The notes beneath the pieces were generated by a model. It had not been told where the DNA came from. It saw nothing but the letters and a program-made list of their open reading frames with translations, and ran no database searches. From Calditrichota bacterium (GTDB lineage Bacteria; Zhuqueibacterota; Zhuqueibacteria; Zhuqueibacterales; Geothermadaptataceae), in the NCBI GenBank assembly GCA_008501765.1, contig QQUE01000007.1, forward strand, positions 310,001 to 374,000: a stretch of DNA of 64,000 nt. The letters run 5' to 3'. Shown here piece after piece: positions 1 to 8,679 of the stretch (positions are counted from its first letter, which is position 1; every line of letters starts with the position of its first letter). A program made the position numbers and the translations under genes.

Positions 1-559
1 TCCCCTCATACAAAAGTTGTACATGACGAATAAGTTGCGGAATATAAAGTGTACACAAAAGTTTCTCGACTTCGGATATGAGCTCAGCGGAATTAGGCTT
101 ACCTGATTTAGCATGACTCAGTTGTTTTGCAACTTCGCGGTAACTCGTGAAAACATCTTGATAAGCTAACGCGGTGGCCGAATTGATGCAGTCGATTACT
201 ACGTGCGGCCTATAGCGCATCAAAATTTGATATAAATAGCTTGATTTCAGGACTTTATCACTTAATTCGCCAAGAACATCATCCATCATCAATAATCGGT
301 TTTCTGAGTTTTCAATTAATTCGTTTCGTGGCAAGTTTTGCAAACTATCCCGGACGAAAATATTTCCCCATTCTGCTGTTACAATCGTTTTCCCCTGTAA
401 TTCCCGCTTAAGCGCTTCGCACGCTTCATTCGATTCGTCTTCAGTCAGGCTGGCCACGATAATCTCATCCGGCGACTCTTTCAGCATCCTGCGGCAAATA
501 GCCATTCCAACCAAACCGGCACCACCAAGAACCAAAACACGTTTATTTGTTATCTCCAT
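1..559 (-). CDS. NAD(P)-binding epimerase/SDR-like protein, partial (3' end off window)
   Basis: Reading the minus strand from an ATG at 559 gives an open frame of about 186 codons that runs off the left edge. The N-terminus has a hydrophobic beta strand followed by GGAGLVG, the glycine-rich nucleotide-binding loop of extended short-chain dehydrogenases/epimerases. After it come an acidic strand-end, a DVVIDC-like segment and helical stretches. The substrate cannot be told from this part. It overlaps the 3' end of the rluB gene by 17 bases on the same strand, so the two are probably co-transcribed, with rluB upstream. The C-terminal half, including any YxxxK catalytic motif, is outside the window. 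The assignment to the Rossmann-fold superfamily is firm; the exact family is not. Confidence 0.7.
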   Translation of the reverse strand, partial: MEITNKRVLVLGGAGLVGMAICRRMLKESPDEIIVASLTEDESNEACEALKRELQGKTIVTAEWGNIFVRDSLQNLPRNELIENSENRLLMMDDVLGELSDKVLKSSYLYQILMRYRPHVVIDCINSATALAYQDVFTSYREVAKQLSHAKSGKPNSAELISEVEKLLCTLYIPQLIRHVQLLYEG

Positions 560-1304
560 GGTCCAACTCCACAGCTTTTTTAAGAGATAATAACTCTCTT
601 TTCGTTAAATAACGCCATGCCCCAGGGGCAAGCGAGCCAAGTTTAAGTGTATCTATTTGAAAACGCTGCAAGTATTTCACTCGGGCCCCAACCACGGCAA
701 ACATTTTACGAATTTGCCGATTTCGACCCTCTGTGATAGTTACAACGCATACTTTGCGATTTTTTGTATTTGGAAAGTGGATGTGTGCTTTAGCGCGCAC
801 TGATCGGTCAATCATCACCCCTCTTGTAAACATTTCCCGAATTTGCGGTGGTGCCGGCTTCTTTAAAATTACGTTGTATTTTTTTTCTACTTTATATTTT
901 GGGTGGATCAGGCTATTGGCAAATTCACCATGGTTGGTAAACAAAAGTAATCCTTCAGATTCTTTATCCAATCGACCGATTGAGAAAATTCTCTGCGGTG
1001 TTCGCACCAAATTATAAACAGTTTTTCTATTTTTCTCATCGCTTTTGGAGCAGATATAACCGACAGGTTTATTATGAATGATATAGGTAGGTTCAACATC
1101 TTGTTTGATTATGTTGCCATCGTAAACAACAGTATCCGATTCGGGATCGATTTGGTGGCCGGGAGAGGTGATTGTTTCGCCGTTAACTTTTATCCACCCG
1201 GATAAAATCAGTTTTTCAACAGACCGGCGTGAGCCCAATTCTGCCTGGGCAAGAAACTTATTCAGCCTGATTTTTGTTTGTTGCATCATCTCCTGCTTGT
1301 TCAT
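543..1304 (-). CDS. rluB: Pseudouridine synthase, RsuA/RluB family
   Basis: This 253-residue protein has an N-terminal S4 RNA-binding domain (about residues 12-60, with LNKFLAQAELGSRRSVE) and a catalytic domain carrying GRLDKESEGLLLFTN, where the Asp is the conserved catalytic residue of RluB/RluE/RsuA enzymes. The late EGRNRQIRKM motif is also typical. Such enzymes isomerise a specific uridine in 23S or 16S rRNA; RluB rather than RsuA or RluF is inferred from length and from the scpA-scpB-rluB gene order, which is common in bacteria. The frame start is at 1304, but Met6 or Met7 (1289/1286) directly after an AGGAG sequence are plausible too. It overlaps scpB by up to 47 bases, which suggests translational coupling. 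Confidence 0.9.
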   Translation of the reverse strand: MNKQEMMQQTKIRLNKFLAQAELGSRRSVEKLILSGWIKVNGETITSPGHQIDPESDTVVYDGNIIKQDVEPTYIIHNKPVGYICSKSDEKNRKTVYNLVRTPQRIFSIGRLDKESEGLLLFTNHGEFANSLIHPKYKVEKKYNVILKKPAPPQIREMFTRGVMIDRSVRAKAHIHFPNTKNRKVCVVTITEGRNRQIRKMFAVVGARVKYLQRFQIDTLKLGSLAPGAWRYLTKRELLSLKKAVELDHGDNK

Positions 1305-1935
1305 TTTCTTCTAAAACATCACCCGAATCGTCGGACTCTTCCAAACCAGCAAGCGTTTCAACAATTTGATCAGAGTAATTACCTTCCTTGAAGAGTTCCT
1401 CTATTTCACGTGGTTTGGGCAATTCGTTGATATTATTAATACCAAAATATTCCAGAAATTCAGGGGTTGTCGAGTATAGAAGCGGACGTCCAATTCCTTC
1501 CCCGCGTCCCGAAATTGTAACAAGGCGTCTCTCGAGCAAGTTTTTAACGACGCCATCGGAATTTGCACCGCGTACAGCGGAAATATCGGCTTTGCTGATA
1601 GGTTGTTTAAACGAAACCACGGCCAGGACTTCCAGGGCTGCCTGCGATAATTTATTTCGAATACGCCCTGTGTACATTTTTTTGATATACCCGGCATATT
1701 CTGGTAATGTTATCATCTGATATCCGCCGGCTACCGTTACAATATTAAAAGCGCGACCAGATTCTATATATTCGCCGTTTAAAATATCCACAGTTTCCTG
1801 AATTGAGTAGCCATTTATTTCATCACTTAAATAGGATTTCAGGTTTTTTTCGCTCACAGGTGTGTCTGCGGCAAAAATTATAGCCTCAAGCATTTTCATA
1901 AACTGCCTGAATTCTACTTTTTCATTTTTATCCAT
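1258..1935 (-). CDS. scpB: Segregation and condensation protein B
   Basis: The 225-residue protein has the two winged-helix layout of ScpB, with the conserved stretch LSQAALEVLAVVSFKQPISKADI near residues 93-115 and GRGEGIGRPLLY-like sequence near residues 143-155. ScpB dimers bind ScpA and regulate the SMC ATPase in the chromosome-condensing SMC-ScpAB complex. It follows scpA with a 22-base overlap if Met1 is used; Met13 or Met15, just before the first conserved helix (LEAIIFAADTPVS), are alternative starts. The acidic C-terminal tail (about 25 residues rich in E and D) is low-complexity and probably disordered. The scpA neighbour makes the identification secure. Confidence 0.93.
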   Translation of the reverse strand: MDKNEKVEFRQFMKMLEAIIFAADTPVSEKNLKSYLSDEINGYSIQETVDILNGEYIESGRAFNIVTVAGGYQMITLPEYAGYIKKMYTGRIRNKLSQAALEVLAVVSFKQPISKADISAVRGANSDGVVKNLLERRLVTISGRGEGIGRPLLYSTTPEFLEYFGINNINELPKPREIEELFKEGNYSDQIVETLAGLEESDDSGDVLEENEQAGDDATNKNQAE

Positions 1936-2636
1936 ATTTCACCGAAAGTCGACGATTGTGTGATCACTATTTTTCCATCTCTTATAAGTTCCAACATAGC
2001 TATAAATGTGACGATAACCACGATTCGCGTTGTTAATTTTTCCGCCAATTCATAAAAAAGTAGCACGCCGTTGTTATTTGCCAACTCGGTTAACAGGAAG
2101 GCCATTTGTTCCTCAGCGGTCACTGAATGTTGCTCGATATGATGATGTGTTATGCGCGGCTTGCGTTTCAGCACCTCTTTAAAAATGCTCATGAGCTCAA
2201 ATAGTGAATAATTGCCATTTGGCTCCCAGATGATCTCCTCATCCTCCGTGTTATAATCGAAAAAACGCCGGCTGTAAACGAGACGCCGCTGTTGTTCCAA
2301 CTCGGACATATCTCCGGTTATCTCTTTAAAGCGTTGATATTCAAGCAATTGTCGTATGAGCTCATCACGGGGATCTTCTTCAACCTCTTCGTCGTCCTCA
2401 ATCGGACTTTTGGGCAGTAACATCTGGGCTTTAATTCGAATCAAGGTTGCCGCTAAAAGGATAAAATCACTTGCATATTCAAGATCCAGCATCTTGATAA
2501 TTTCAACATATTCCAAATATTGCCGGGTTATTTCCGCAATGGGAATATTAAACAAATCAACTTCATTTTTTTTGATTAAAAAAAGAAGCAGGTCCAATGG
2601 ACCATCGAAATTTTCAAGTTGAACATGATAGCTCAT
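1914..2636 (-). CDS. scpA: Segregation and condensation protein A
   Basis: This is the kleisin subunit of the SMC-ScpAB condensin. The N-terminus contains the family signature FDGPLDLLLFLIKKNEVDLFNIPIAEI (residues about 9-35), which binds the SMC neck. A charged linker follows (DDEEVEEDPRDELIRQLLEYQ), and a C-terminal winged-helix segment should contact the SMC head. At 240 residues it is of normal length. Its start overlaps the trpS stop by 4 bases (ATGA), so trpS, scpA, scpB and rluB look like one translationally coupled run. trpS lies upstream of the condensin genes, an arrangement seen in several FCB-type bacteria. Confidence 0.94.
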   Translation of the reverse strand: MSYHVQLENFDGPLDLLLFLIKKNEVDLFNIPIAEITRQYLEYVEIIKMLDLEYASDFILLAATLIRIKAQMLLPKSPIEDDEEVEEDPRDELIRQLLEYQRFKEITGDMSELEQQRRLVYSRRFFDYNTEDEEIIWEPNGNYSLFELMSIFKEVLKRKPRITHHHIEQHSVTAEEQMAFLLTELANNNGVLLFYELAEKLTTRIVVIVTFIAMLELIRDGKIVITQSSTFGEIWIKMKK

Positions 2637-3658
2637 TTTTTTAATAGCAATTTTTCTTCGAACATTTTTTGTAATACAATTTCCGGTCGAATGATACCAA
2701 CCGCTTGGCGCACCCTCTCCATCACTTCCGATGATCGTTTGCGTGCCTTTTTCGCACCTTCTTGAAGGACTTCTTCAATGTAATCTAAATTATTTTGAAG
2801 CTCATTTCTCTTATTTCGGGCATCCTCAAAATAGGAAAACATTTTATCTAACAATTCTTTTTTTGCATGGCCATATCCGTACTCGCCTGAAAGAAAATTC
2901 TTTTTCATGTCATTCAGCTCAACAGGCGTTGCAAAAAGTTTGTATAAATCGATAATAGTCGATGCCTCCGGATCTTTGGATTCCTCGAGTGATTTTGAAT
3001 CAGTGACAATACGCATCACTTTCTTTTTTAATGGTTTATATTCGAGAAATATTTCCAGGGTATTATCATAACTTTTACTCATTTTCTGCCCATCAATTCC
3101 CGGAACCACAGCCACATCAGATAAAATCATTGGCTCCGGAACAGTCAGTATTTCACCATAAATATTATTAAAACGGATGGCAATATCGCGTGTCATTTCG
3201 AGATGTTGTTTTTGATCTTTGCCGACGGGAACAAGGTCGCTGTCATAAATCAGGATATCGGCAGCCATTAAAACCGGATATGCGAACAGTCCGTGCGATG
3301 GTAAAATGCCACGGGCTGTTTTATCTTTATAAGAATGCGCTCTTTCCAATAAGCCCATCGAAGTTACCGTTGAGAGAATCCAGGCCAGTTCGGTCACTTC
3401 CGGCACATCGGATTGCATAAAAAGTGCTGCTTTTTCCGGGTTGAGGCCAAGCGCGAGGTAATCAAGCGCGACCTGGCGGCTGTTTTCTGCCAGAATTTTC
3501 GGATCGCTAATCGTCGTTAAAGCATGATAATTCGCAATAAAATAATAACATTCATTTTCAACCTGCAGATTTAAAAACTGCCGTATCGCACCAAAATAAT
3601 TCCCGATATGCAAAGTTCCAGATGGCTGAATTCCACTCAAAATTCGTTTATTTTTCAT
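2633..3658 (-). CDS. trpS: Tryptophan--tRNA ligase
   Basis: The enzyme charges tRNA(Trp) with tryptophan. As a class I synthetase it shows the HIGH-equivalent sequence HIGNYFGA at residues about 17-24, after the usual SGIQPSGTLHIGN opening, and the KMSKS loop (DGQKMSKSYDNT) near residues 192-203. DLVPVGKDQKQHLEMTRDIA is the conserved dimer/active-site segment. The length, 341 residues, is typical of the bacterial enzyme. No T-box or trp leader was seen in the 30 bases separating it from the upstream HNH gene. It heads the scpA-scpB-rluB group with an ATGA overlap. Confidence 0.95.
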   Translation of the reverse strand: MKNKRILSGIQPSGTLHIGNYFGAIRQFLNLQVENECYYFIANYHALTTISDPKILAENSRQVALDYLALGLNPEKAALFMQSDVPEVTELAWILSTVTSMGLLERAHSYKDKTARGILPSHGLFAYPVLMAADILIYDSDLVPVGKDQKQHLEMTRDIAIRFNNIYGEILTVPEPMILSDVAVVPGIDGQKMSKSYDNTLEIFLEYKPLKKKVMRIVTDSKSLEESKDPEASTIIDLYKLFATPVELNDMKKNFLSGEYGYGHAKKELLDKMFSYFEDARNKRNELQNNLDYIEEVLQEGAKKARKRSSEVMERVRQAVGIIRPEIVLQKMFEEKLLLKK

Positions 3659-3688
3659 ACTTAACTTTCATTGCCGTAATCATCTTAA

Positions 3689-4207
3689 TCAACTCATAAA
3701 TAAATAAGGTTTCCAGTTATCATCCGTAAACTTTATTTCCTGCTGGATAAAGAAAAGATAATTGGGTTTCTTTGGTTTTGATAACAAATGCATATTTGCC
3801 ATTTCTGGCGTCCTGTCGCCCTTTTTATTATTACATTTAAAACAGGCACATACCAGATTTTCCCACGAATCGGGGCCTGACATCTTTTTTGGGATCACGT
3901 GGTCGACAGTCAACGGATGGGACTTTCCTCCGCAATACTGGCAGCGGAATCCATCCCGGCGTAAAACATTTTTCCGAGAAAGAATGACGCGTTTTCGCGG
4001 GATGCAAACATAATTACACAGCCGGATAATACTCGGATATGGATAACTTAGCATAATTGATCGAATCACCAGAGCCGGGTATTTTTCAATTATTTCGGCT
4101 TTTCCAAGATACACCAATACGATGGCTTTTTGAGCGGTTACAACACTCAAAGGCTCATAACTTTGATTCAAAATTAAGACTTTACGTTTTAATGAGACGG
4201 AAGCCAT
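3689..4207 (-). CDS. HNH endonuclease family protein
   Basis: This 172-residue protein begins with a short beta-rich domain (KVLILNQSYEPLSVV) and ends with an HNH nuclease domain. The metal-binding parts are CQYCG, LTVDHVIPKKMSGPDSWENLV and CFKCNNKKGDRT, giving two CxxC knuckles and a DHV catalytic core. Proteins of this architecture are widespread, chromosomal and single-copy in FCB bacteria and Cyanobacteria. They are not obviously tied to mobile elements, and their physiological role is not settled. It sits in the housekeeping run between the thioesterase and trpS genes, which argues against it being an intron-borne homing enzyme. The nuclease fold is secure; the function is unknown. Confidence 0.85.
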   Translation of the reverse strand: MASVSLKRKVLILNQSYEPLSVVTAQKAIVLVYLGKAEIIEKYPALVIRSIMLSYPYPSIIRLCNYVCIPRKRVILSRKNVLRRDGFRCQYCGGKSHPLTVDHVIPKKMSGPDSWENLVCACFKCNNKKGDRTPEMANMHLLSKPKKPNYLFFIQQEIKFTDDNWKPYLFMS

Positions 4208-4350
4208 ATCAAATGCCTGTCTTATTGAACAAGTTGCTGACCTGATTTATTGATTTTCAGGAATGCAAAATATATGAAAATACGAAAATAGAAAACAACA
4301 GAAATTTGGTTCTATGTAAAAACTGGATTTTAGCAATTATATCTCTTAAA

Positions 4351-4761
4351 TCATGAATCCGGGAAGTAAGGAGCCATAATATTTTTAAATTCCCTTGGCG
4401 GACGGACGGGCCTGCCATCACGCCGAATAAAACTGTGAATTGTGAAGCCTTCTGCCAGCTTTTCCTGTTTCTCGTTGGTAATCGTGTACTCGAGATGAAT
4501 TCGAGCCCGGGGTTTTTCATTAATTTTTGTATGAATCGTCAGCATATCATCATAGCGGGCGGATTTAAAGAAATTGCAATTTGCTGTTATTACCGGTAGT
4601 AAAATACCATTTTCTTCCAATTTTTTGTATGGGAGCCCGGCATCTCGCAGCAGACTTGTCCGCCCTATTTCAAACCAAATAAAATAATTGGAATGATAAA
4701 CAACGCCCATCTGATCTGTTTCCGCAAATCGCACACGAACCTGGGTTTTATGTTCTACCAT
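4351..4761 (-). CDS. Acyl-CoA thioesterase, YbgC/4HBT hot-dog family
   Basis: This single hot-dog domain of 136 residues starts with VRVRFAETDQMGVVYHSNYFIWFEIGRT. The Asp-Gln-Met-Gly-Val-Val-Tyr stretch is the catalytic loop of 4-hydroxybenzoyl-CoA-thioesterase-like enzymes (YbgC type). It probably hydrolyses short-chain or aromatic acyl-CoA; the substrate is not evident. It lies 11 bases downstream of accA on the same strand, so co-transcription with a fatty-acid synthesis gene is likely. The usual Tol-Pal neighbours of ybgC are absent here, so I do not use the name. About 140 bases without a gene separate its end from the HNH gene. Confidence 0.86.
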   Translation of the reverse strand: MVEHKTQVRVRFAETDQMGVVYHSNYFIWFEIGRTSLLRDAGLPYKKLEENGILLPVITANCNFFKSARYDDMLTIHTKINEKPRARIHLEYTITNEKQEKLAEGFTIHSFIRRDGRPVRPPREFKNIMAPYFPDS

Positions 4762-4772
4762 TTTTGTAAAGA

Positions 4773-5747
4773 TTAACCTTCGCGAAAGGGATGCTGTGAG
4801 TAAAAACCCATGTTCTCATATTTTTCAATTCGTTTGGCAACGAGCGCATCCGGTTTCATTTTTTTTAGCTTCTTCAGGACGTCGAGTATTTCTTTTTTAA
4901 GTATCTGCGCTGCTTCGTCATGGTCACGATGGGCGCCGCCCGGCGGCTCCTTAACAACGATATCGATAACATTCTGTTCTAATAAATCCGGCGCGGTAAG
5001 TTTGAGCGCTTCGGCAGCTTCTCCAGCTTTGCCGGCATCTTTATGCAGAATAGACGAACACCCCTCGGGAGAGATAACGGAGAACCATGTATTTTCCATC
5101 ATCAATATTTTATCGCCGACGCCAATGCCCAGAGCACCACCCGATGCTCCTTCGCCAATAATGACAATAACGATTGGCACAGGCATAACAGCCATTTCAA
5201 ATAAATTTCGTGCAATCGCTTCGGCCTGACCCCGTTCCTCGGCCCCAATCCCCGGATATGCACCCGGTGTGTCAACCAGTAAAATAATTGGACGGTTAAA
5301 TTTTACAGCCAGTTTCATCACACGGAGGGCTTTGCGATAGCCTTCCGGATGGGCCATGCCAAAATTCCGGTGCAATTTTTGTTTCGTGTCCCTCCCTTTC
5401 TGATGGCCCATAATTATGACTTTTTCGCTACCAAGTTTGCCCAATCCGGCAATAATAGCCGGATCATCGCTGAAAGCGCGGTCACCGTGTAGTTCAACAA
5501 AATCCTCAATTATTCGTTCGATATAATCACGGGTGAACGGGCGCTGTGGATGTCGCGCCAATTTCACTCTTTGTTCGCGTGTTAATTTCGCAAAAATCTC
5601 GCTCTGCATTTTCCGCGCTTTCGATTGCAAGCGATCGATTTCATCGTCCAGAGAAATACCCTCAGAGCGGGCATAGTCTTGCATTTCTTTTATTTGTTGT
5701 TCCAATTTTATAATTGGCTTTTCAAAATCAAGAACAAAATTTTGCAT
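4773..5747 (-). CDS. accA: Acetyl-CoA carboxylase carboxyltransferase subunit alpha
   Basis: AccA pairs with AccD to transfer the carboxyl group from carboxybiotin to acetyl-CoA, giving malonyl-CoA for fatty-acid synthesis. The 324-residue protein has an N-terminal coiled helix (LEQQIKEMQDYARSEGISL), the family sequence RPFTRDYIERII, the crotonase-fold segment HGDRAFSDDPAIIAG, GHQKGRDTK and the oxyanion-forming GEGASGGALGIGVGD near residue 200. Length and motif order match bacterial AccA. accD is not adjacent. The thioesterase gene follows after 11 bases. Confidence 0.95.
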   Translation of the reverse strand: MQNFVLDFEKPIIKLEQQIKEMQDYARSEGISLDDEIDRLQSKARKMQSEIFAKLTREQRVKLARHPQRPFTRDYIERIIEDFVELHGDRAFSDDPAIIAGLGKLGSEKVIIMGHQKGRDTKQKLHRNFGMAHPEGYRKALRVMKLAVKFNRPIILLVDTPGAYPGIGAEERGQAEAIARNLFEMAVMPVPIVIVIIGEGASGGALGIGVGDKILMMENTWFSVISPEGCSSILHKDAGKAGEAAEALKLTAPDLLEQNVIDIVVKEPPGGAHRDHDEAAQILKKEILDVLKKLKKMKPDALVAKRIEKYENMGFYSQHPFREG

Positions 5748-5765
5748 CGTGCTTTGTTACTCCAG

Positions 5766-7898
5766 CTAAATTTTAAAAATCGTTTTGAAAATTATCTCAA
5801 TATCAAGCAAAATTGAATAATTCATAATATAAAACAAGCGGTATTTTTCTTTCTCGTCAGCGCTTAATTTCCTGTTCCGGCCCACTTGCGTCAGTCCTGT
5901 CAAGCCTGGCTTCACCAAAATGAGGGGTGAATCACCCTGAATGCCATAGTCGAATAATTCTCTTCCGACGATGCTTAAATCGCCTTTCAACACATACCAC
6001 ATAAGGGGTAGTTTTGCTAAAAACCGGCCCTTTTTAAGATAGCCTACTTTTAATACTTTGTGACGCTTCCCGGCTGTCAACGGTAGATTAATTTTTTGCC
6101 ACCTGGATTTATTAAAAATGAAATATACGAAAAAAACAGGCATTGCGAAAGTTAAACATAATAATGAGACGATAAAATCGAACATTCGCTTTTTTATTTT
6201 ATTGGCATTTGAAGCTAATTTGTATTCGATGTCAAGAAGTGGAGCATCGCTCAATTGATCGATGCTCGCTTTGCCAATGACCACATCAAGATTGCTCGGA
6301 ATAATTTTAAAATGGGCCGAATGCGAACGTGATTTTGTTAAGGCTGCTAATATATGATCATATGAAATTCGTTGCGTGCTGAAAATAACTTCGGTTATTT
6401 TTCTTCTGTGTACTGTCTCATCAAGGCTTTCCAGTGTCGTTAAAACGGAAACGCCATTATATTCTTTGCCGATATCTTCGGGGTTTATGCTCACCAATCC
6501 GATAATATCATATCCTGCACCGATGCGTGTCCGTAATTTCTCAAGCACTTTTTCGCCTTTGGAAAAATCGCCAACAAGAAGCGTTGGTCTTGCCAGGAGC
6601 GTGTGTCCAAGCGTGCCGTGAAAAGGCGCAAGATCAAATCGGTGCAAAAATTTTAGAAAAAATCGCCAGCCACTAATCAGGAAAAAATTCATGCCACCCG
6701 CAAAGAGCATCACAGCCCGGGAGTAGGCATAATCTTTAAAAAAGTATGTAATTGCGCTATTTATAAGAAAGCCGCTTAAAATTGCAAATCCAGCCTTGGA
6801 TGAGGAAAATTTCCATTTGCCGTACGATCCTGTTATAATCAAACAGGATAGCCATACAGCCGAATAAACAATATTTACAGGCAAATAGTCAATCCAGAAA
6901 GATAAATGGCCAAATTTGAAATACAACGATGCAAGCAGCGAAATTTGCAGCAAAAGTAAATCAAATGCCGGAACAGCGGCGGTACGCATTGAATTTTGCA
7001 GAAAGCTCAATCCAGCGCGTGTCCAGATTGCGAAAAGTAAAATTTGGTAAGTTATAAAAAAGTATCTTTTCCGGAAGTGTTTTTTTACGAACAGAGCCAT
7101 CGCTTTGTAAAATATCAACAACCCGTCAAGATGACTTTGCTTGCTGCTCTCCCCTTTAAAATGGATTAATTGTGTAATTGGTGCGTAGTAAATTTTCCAT
7201 CCTGCTTCGATCGTCCGGTAGCACCAGTCCAAATCCTCCCCATAGAGAAAAAATTCTTCATCCAGCAAACCAATCTGCTCCAGCGCGTGCCGGCGTACCA
7301 TCATGAACGAGCCTGAAATGGCTTCGACTTCTGTGGTTTCATTTTCGGGGAGATAAGTTAAATTGTAACGGCCAAACAGTTTAGAATTTGGAAAAAAATA
7401 GCTCAGACCAATCAACCGGGTGAAGGCAACCCAGGGTGTCGGATAACTGCGGCGGCAAGCCAATTGCAAACTGCCATCGGGATTTAATACTTTGCATGTG
7501 GCCATGCCCGCGTCTTTGTGCATGTCCATAAATTCCAGCATTTTAGAGAAGGTATCTTCCTGGGTAATCGTATCTGGATTGAGCAGAACAATATACGCAC
7601 CCCTTGACTTTTTGATTGCCTGATTGTTCGCTCTGGAAAAACCAATATTCTGCGTATTCGCGATTAAATGGATCTGCGGAAATTGCTCCTGAATCATTTT
7701 CTGGCTGCCATCGTCGGAGGCGTTATCCACGACAAATATCTCCGAAGGAATTTGCTTCAACGATTTTTCCAGGGAATGCAAAACTTGTTGAACAAATGGT
7801 TTTACATTATAATTGACGATTACAATGGAGATACGAATCGGGTCTTCCGGGGAATTACGCTCGGATTGTGCGGTCACAGAAGGGTGTTTTTGTTCCAT
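5766..7898 (-). CDS. GT2 glycosyltransferase fused to membrane domain and degenerate polyprenyl-P sugar transferase
   Basis: This 710-residue multi-domain protein starts with a family 2 glycosyltransferase of the rhamnosyltransferase (WbbL-like) type: SIVIVNYN at 25-32, the nucleotide-sugar site NPDT at 107-110, SGSFMMVRR at 195-203 and GEDLDWCYR at 220-228. About five hydrophobic segments follow (280-410), then a Rossmann-like CoA-binding-type domain (438-545). The C-terminal region (568-710) resembles PglC/WbaP-type phosphoglycosyl transferases: KRMFDFIVSLL, YVLKGDLSIVGRE, KPGLTGLTQVG and MNYSILLDIEIIFKT. The segment that normally carries KFRSM and the catalytic SLDELPQL is shortened to GRFLAKLPLMW, so the Asp-Glu dyad is missing. 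The GT2 part is probably active and the PGT part probably not. It likely acts in O-antigen or other surface glycan assembly at the inner membrane. Confidence 0.82.
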   Translation of the reverse strand: MEQKHPSVTAQSERNSPEDPIRISIVIVNYNVKPFVQQVLHSLEKSLKQIPSEIFVVDNASDDGSQKMIQEQFPQIHLIANTQNIGFSRANNQAIKKSRGAYIVLLNPDTITQEDTFSKMLEFMDMHKDAGMATCKVLNPDGSLQLACRRSYPTPWVAFTRLIGLSYFFPNSKLFGRYNLTYLPENETTEVEAISGSFMMVRRHALEQIGLLDEEFFLYGEDLDWCYRTIEAGWKIYYAPITQLIHFKGESSKQSHLDGLLIFYKAMALFVKKHFRKRYFFITYQILLFAIWTRAGLSFLQNSMRTAAVPAFDLLLLQISLLASLYFKFGHLSFWIDYLPVNIVYSAVWLSCLIITGSYGKWKFSSSKAGFAILSGFLINSAITYFFKDYAYSRAVMLFAGGMNFFLISGWRFFLKFLHRFDLAPFHGTLGHTLLARPTLLVGDFSKGEKVLEKLRTRIGAGYDIIGLVSINPEDIGKEYNGVSVLTTLESLDETVHRRKITEVIFSTQRISYDHILAALTKSRSHSAHFKIIPSNLDVVIGKASIDQLSDAPLLDIEYKLASNANKIKKRMFDFIVSLLCLTFAMPVFFVYFIFNKSRWQKINLPLTAGKRHKVLKVGYLKKGRFLAKLPLMWYVLKGDLSIVGRELFDYGIQGDSPLILVKPGLTGLTQVGRNRKLSADEKEKYRLFYIMNYSILLDIEIIFKTIFKI

Positions 7899-7931
7899 AA
7901 AACTTTAAAATCTGTCCTTTTGTTAGGCGGC

Positions 7932-8654
7932 CTAATATTTATGTTTTGCAAACAATTCATTAAATTTAAGACGCCAAACCATGAAAGCAGCCTCAATCAT
8001 TACTTTTCTCGACATTTTACTGCTGCCACTCTCGCGATCGGTAAAAATAATCGGCAGCTCTTTAATGCGGTACTTTTTTTTCCATGCAAACCAGTGCAAT
8101 TCAATTTGAAATGAATATCCATCACTGCGAATATTGTCGAGATCGATGTTTTCCAGCACTTCACGGCGAAAACATTTAAATCCAGCTGTGCAATCCTGAA
8201 GCGGCAAACCGGTAATCGTCCGGGTGTACCAATTGGCCCACAGACTAAGAATGAGGCGGGATAAAGGCCAATTTATTACGTTCACACCAGTTAAATACCG
8301 GGATCCAATCACGAGATCAAAATTATCCATTGCTTTTAAAATGCGTGGTACATCAGCAGGATTGTGGGATAAATCAGCATCCATTTCAAAGATAAAATCA
8401 TATTTTTTATTGATTGCATACTTGAAACCTGCAACGTAAGCTGTGCCTAATCCCATTTTTCGGGATCGCTCCAGGATGTGTACACGCTCATTGGTCGCCA
8501 TCACTTTTTTTATCTCCTCTGCTGTCCCGTCTGGCGAATTATCGTCGACAAAGAGCAAATCGACATTATCGCTTGTCACCTGGAAAATGTTGGCGATCAG
8601 ATTCTCGATATTCGTTACTTCGTTATATGTGGGAATGACAATTAACGTCTTCAT
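7932..8654 (-). CDS. Polyprenol monophosphomannose synthase-type glycosyltransferase 2
   Basis: The 240-residue single GT2 domain has VIPTYNEVTNIENLI, VDDNSPDGTAEEI and the DXD-bearing MDADLSHNPADV, followed by GSRYLTG. These are the hallmarks of dolichol/polyprenol-phosphate mannosyltransferases (DPM1, Ppm1). The family transfers mannose or another hexose from a nucleotide sugar to polyprenyl phosphate on the cytoplasmic face, making a lipid-linked donor for membrane GT-C enzymes. There is no C-terminal membrane domain, so it is the soluble, DPM1-like form. The DUF2723 protein nearby is a plausible user of such a donor (inference). Confidence 0.88.
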   Translation of the reverse strand: MKTLIVIPTYNEVTNIENLIANIFQVTSDNVDLLFVDDNSPDGTAEEIKKVMATNERVHILERSRKMGLGTAYVAGFKYAINKKYDFIFEMDADLSHNPADVPRILKAMDNFDLVIGSRYLTGVNVINWPLSRLILSLWANWYTRTITGLPLQDCTAGFKCFRREVLENIDLDNIRSDGYSFQIELHWFAWKKKYRIKELPIIFTDRESGSSKMSRKVMIEAAFMVWRLKFNELFAKHKY

Positions 8655-8679
8655 TCAGGTCCTCTCAGCGATGATTCTC

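Noticed and set aside
3689-4207. HNH gene as part of an intron or homing element
   Set aside because: It stands in a compact housekeeping run without intron-like flanks or an interrupted host gene.
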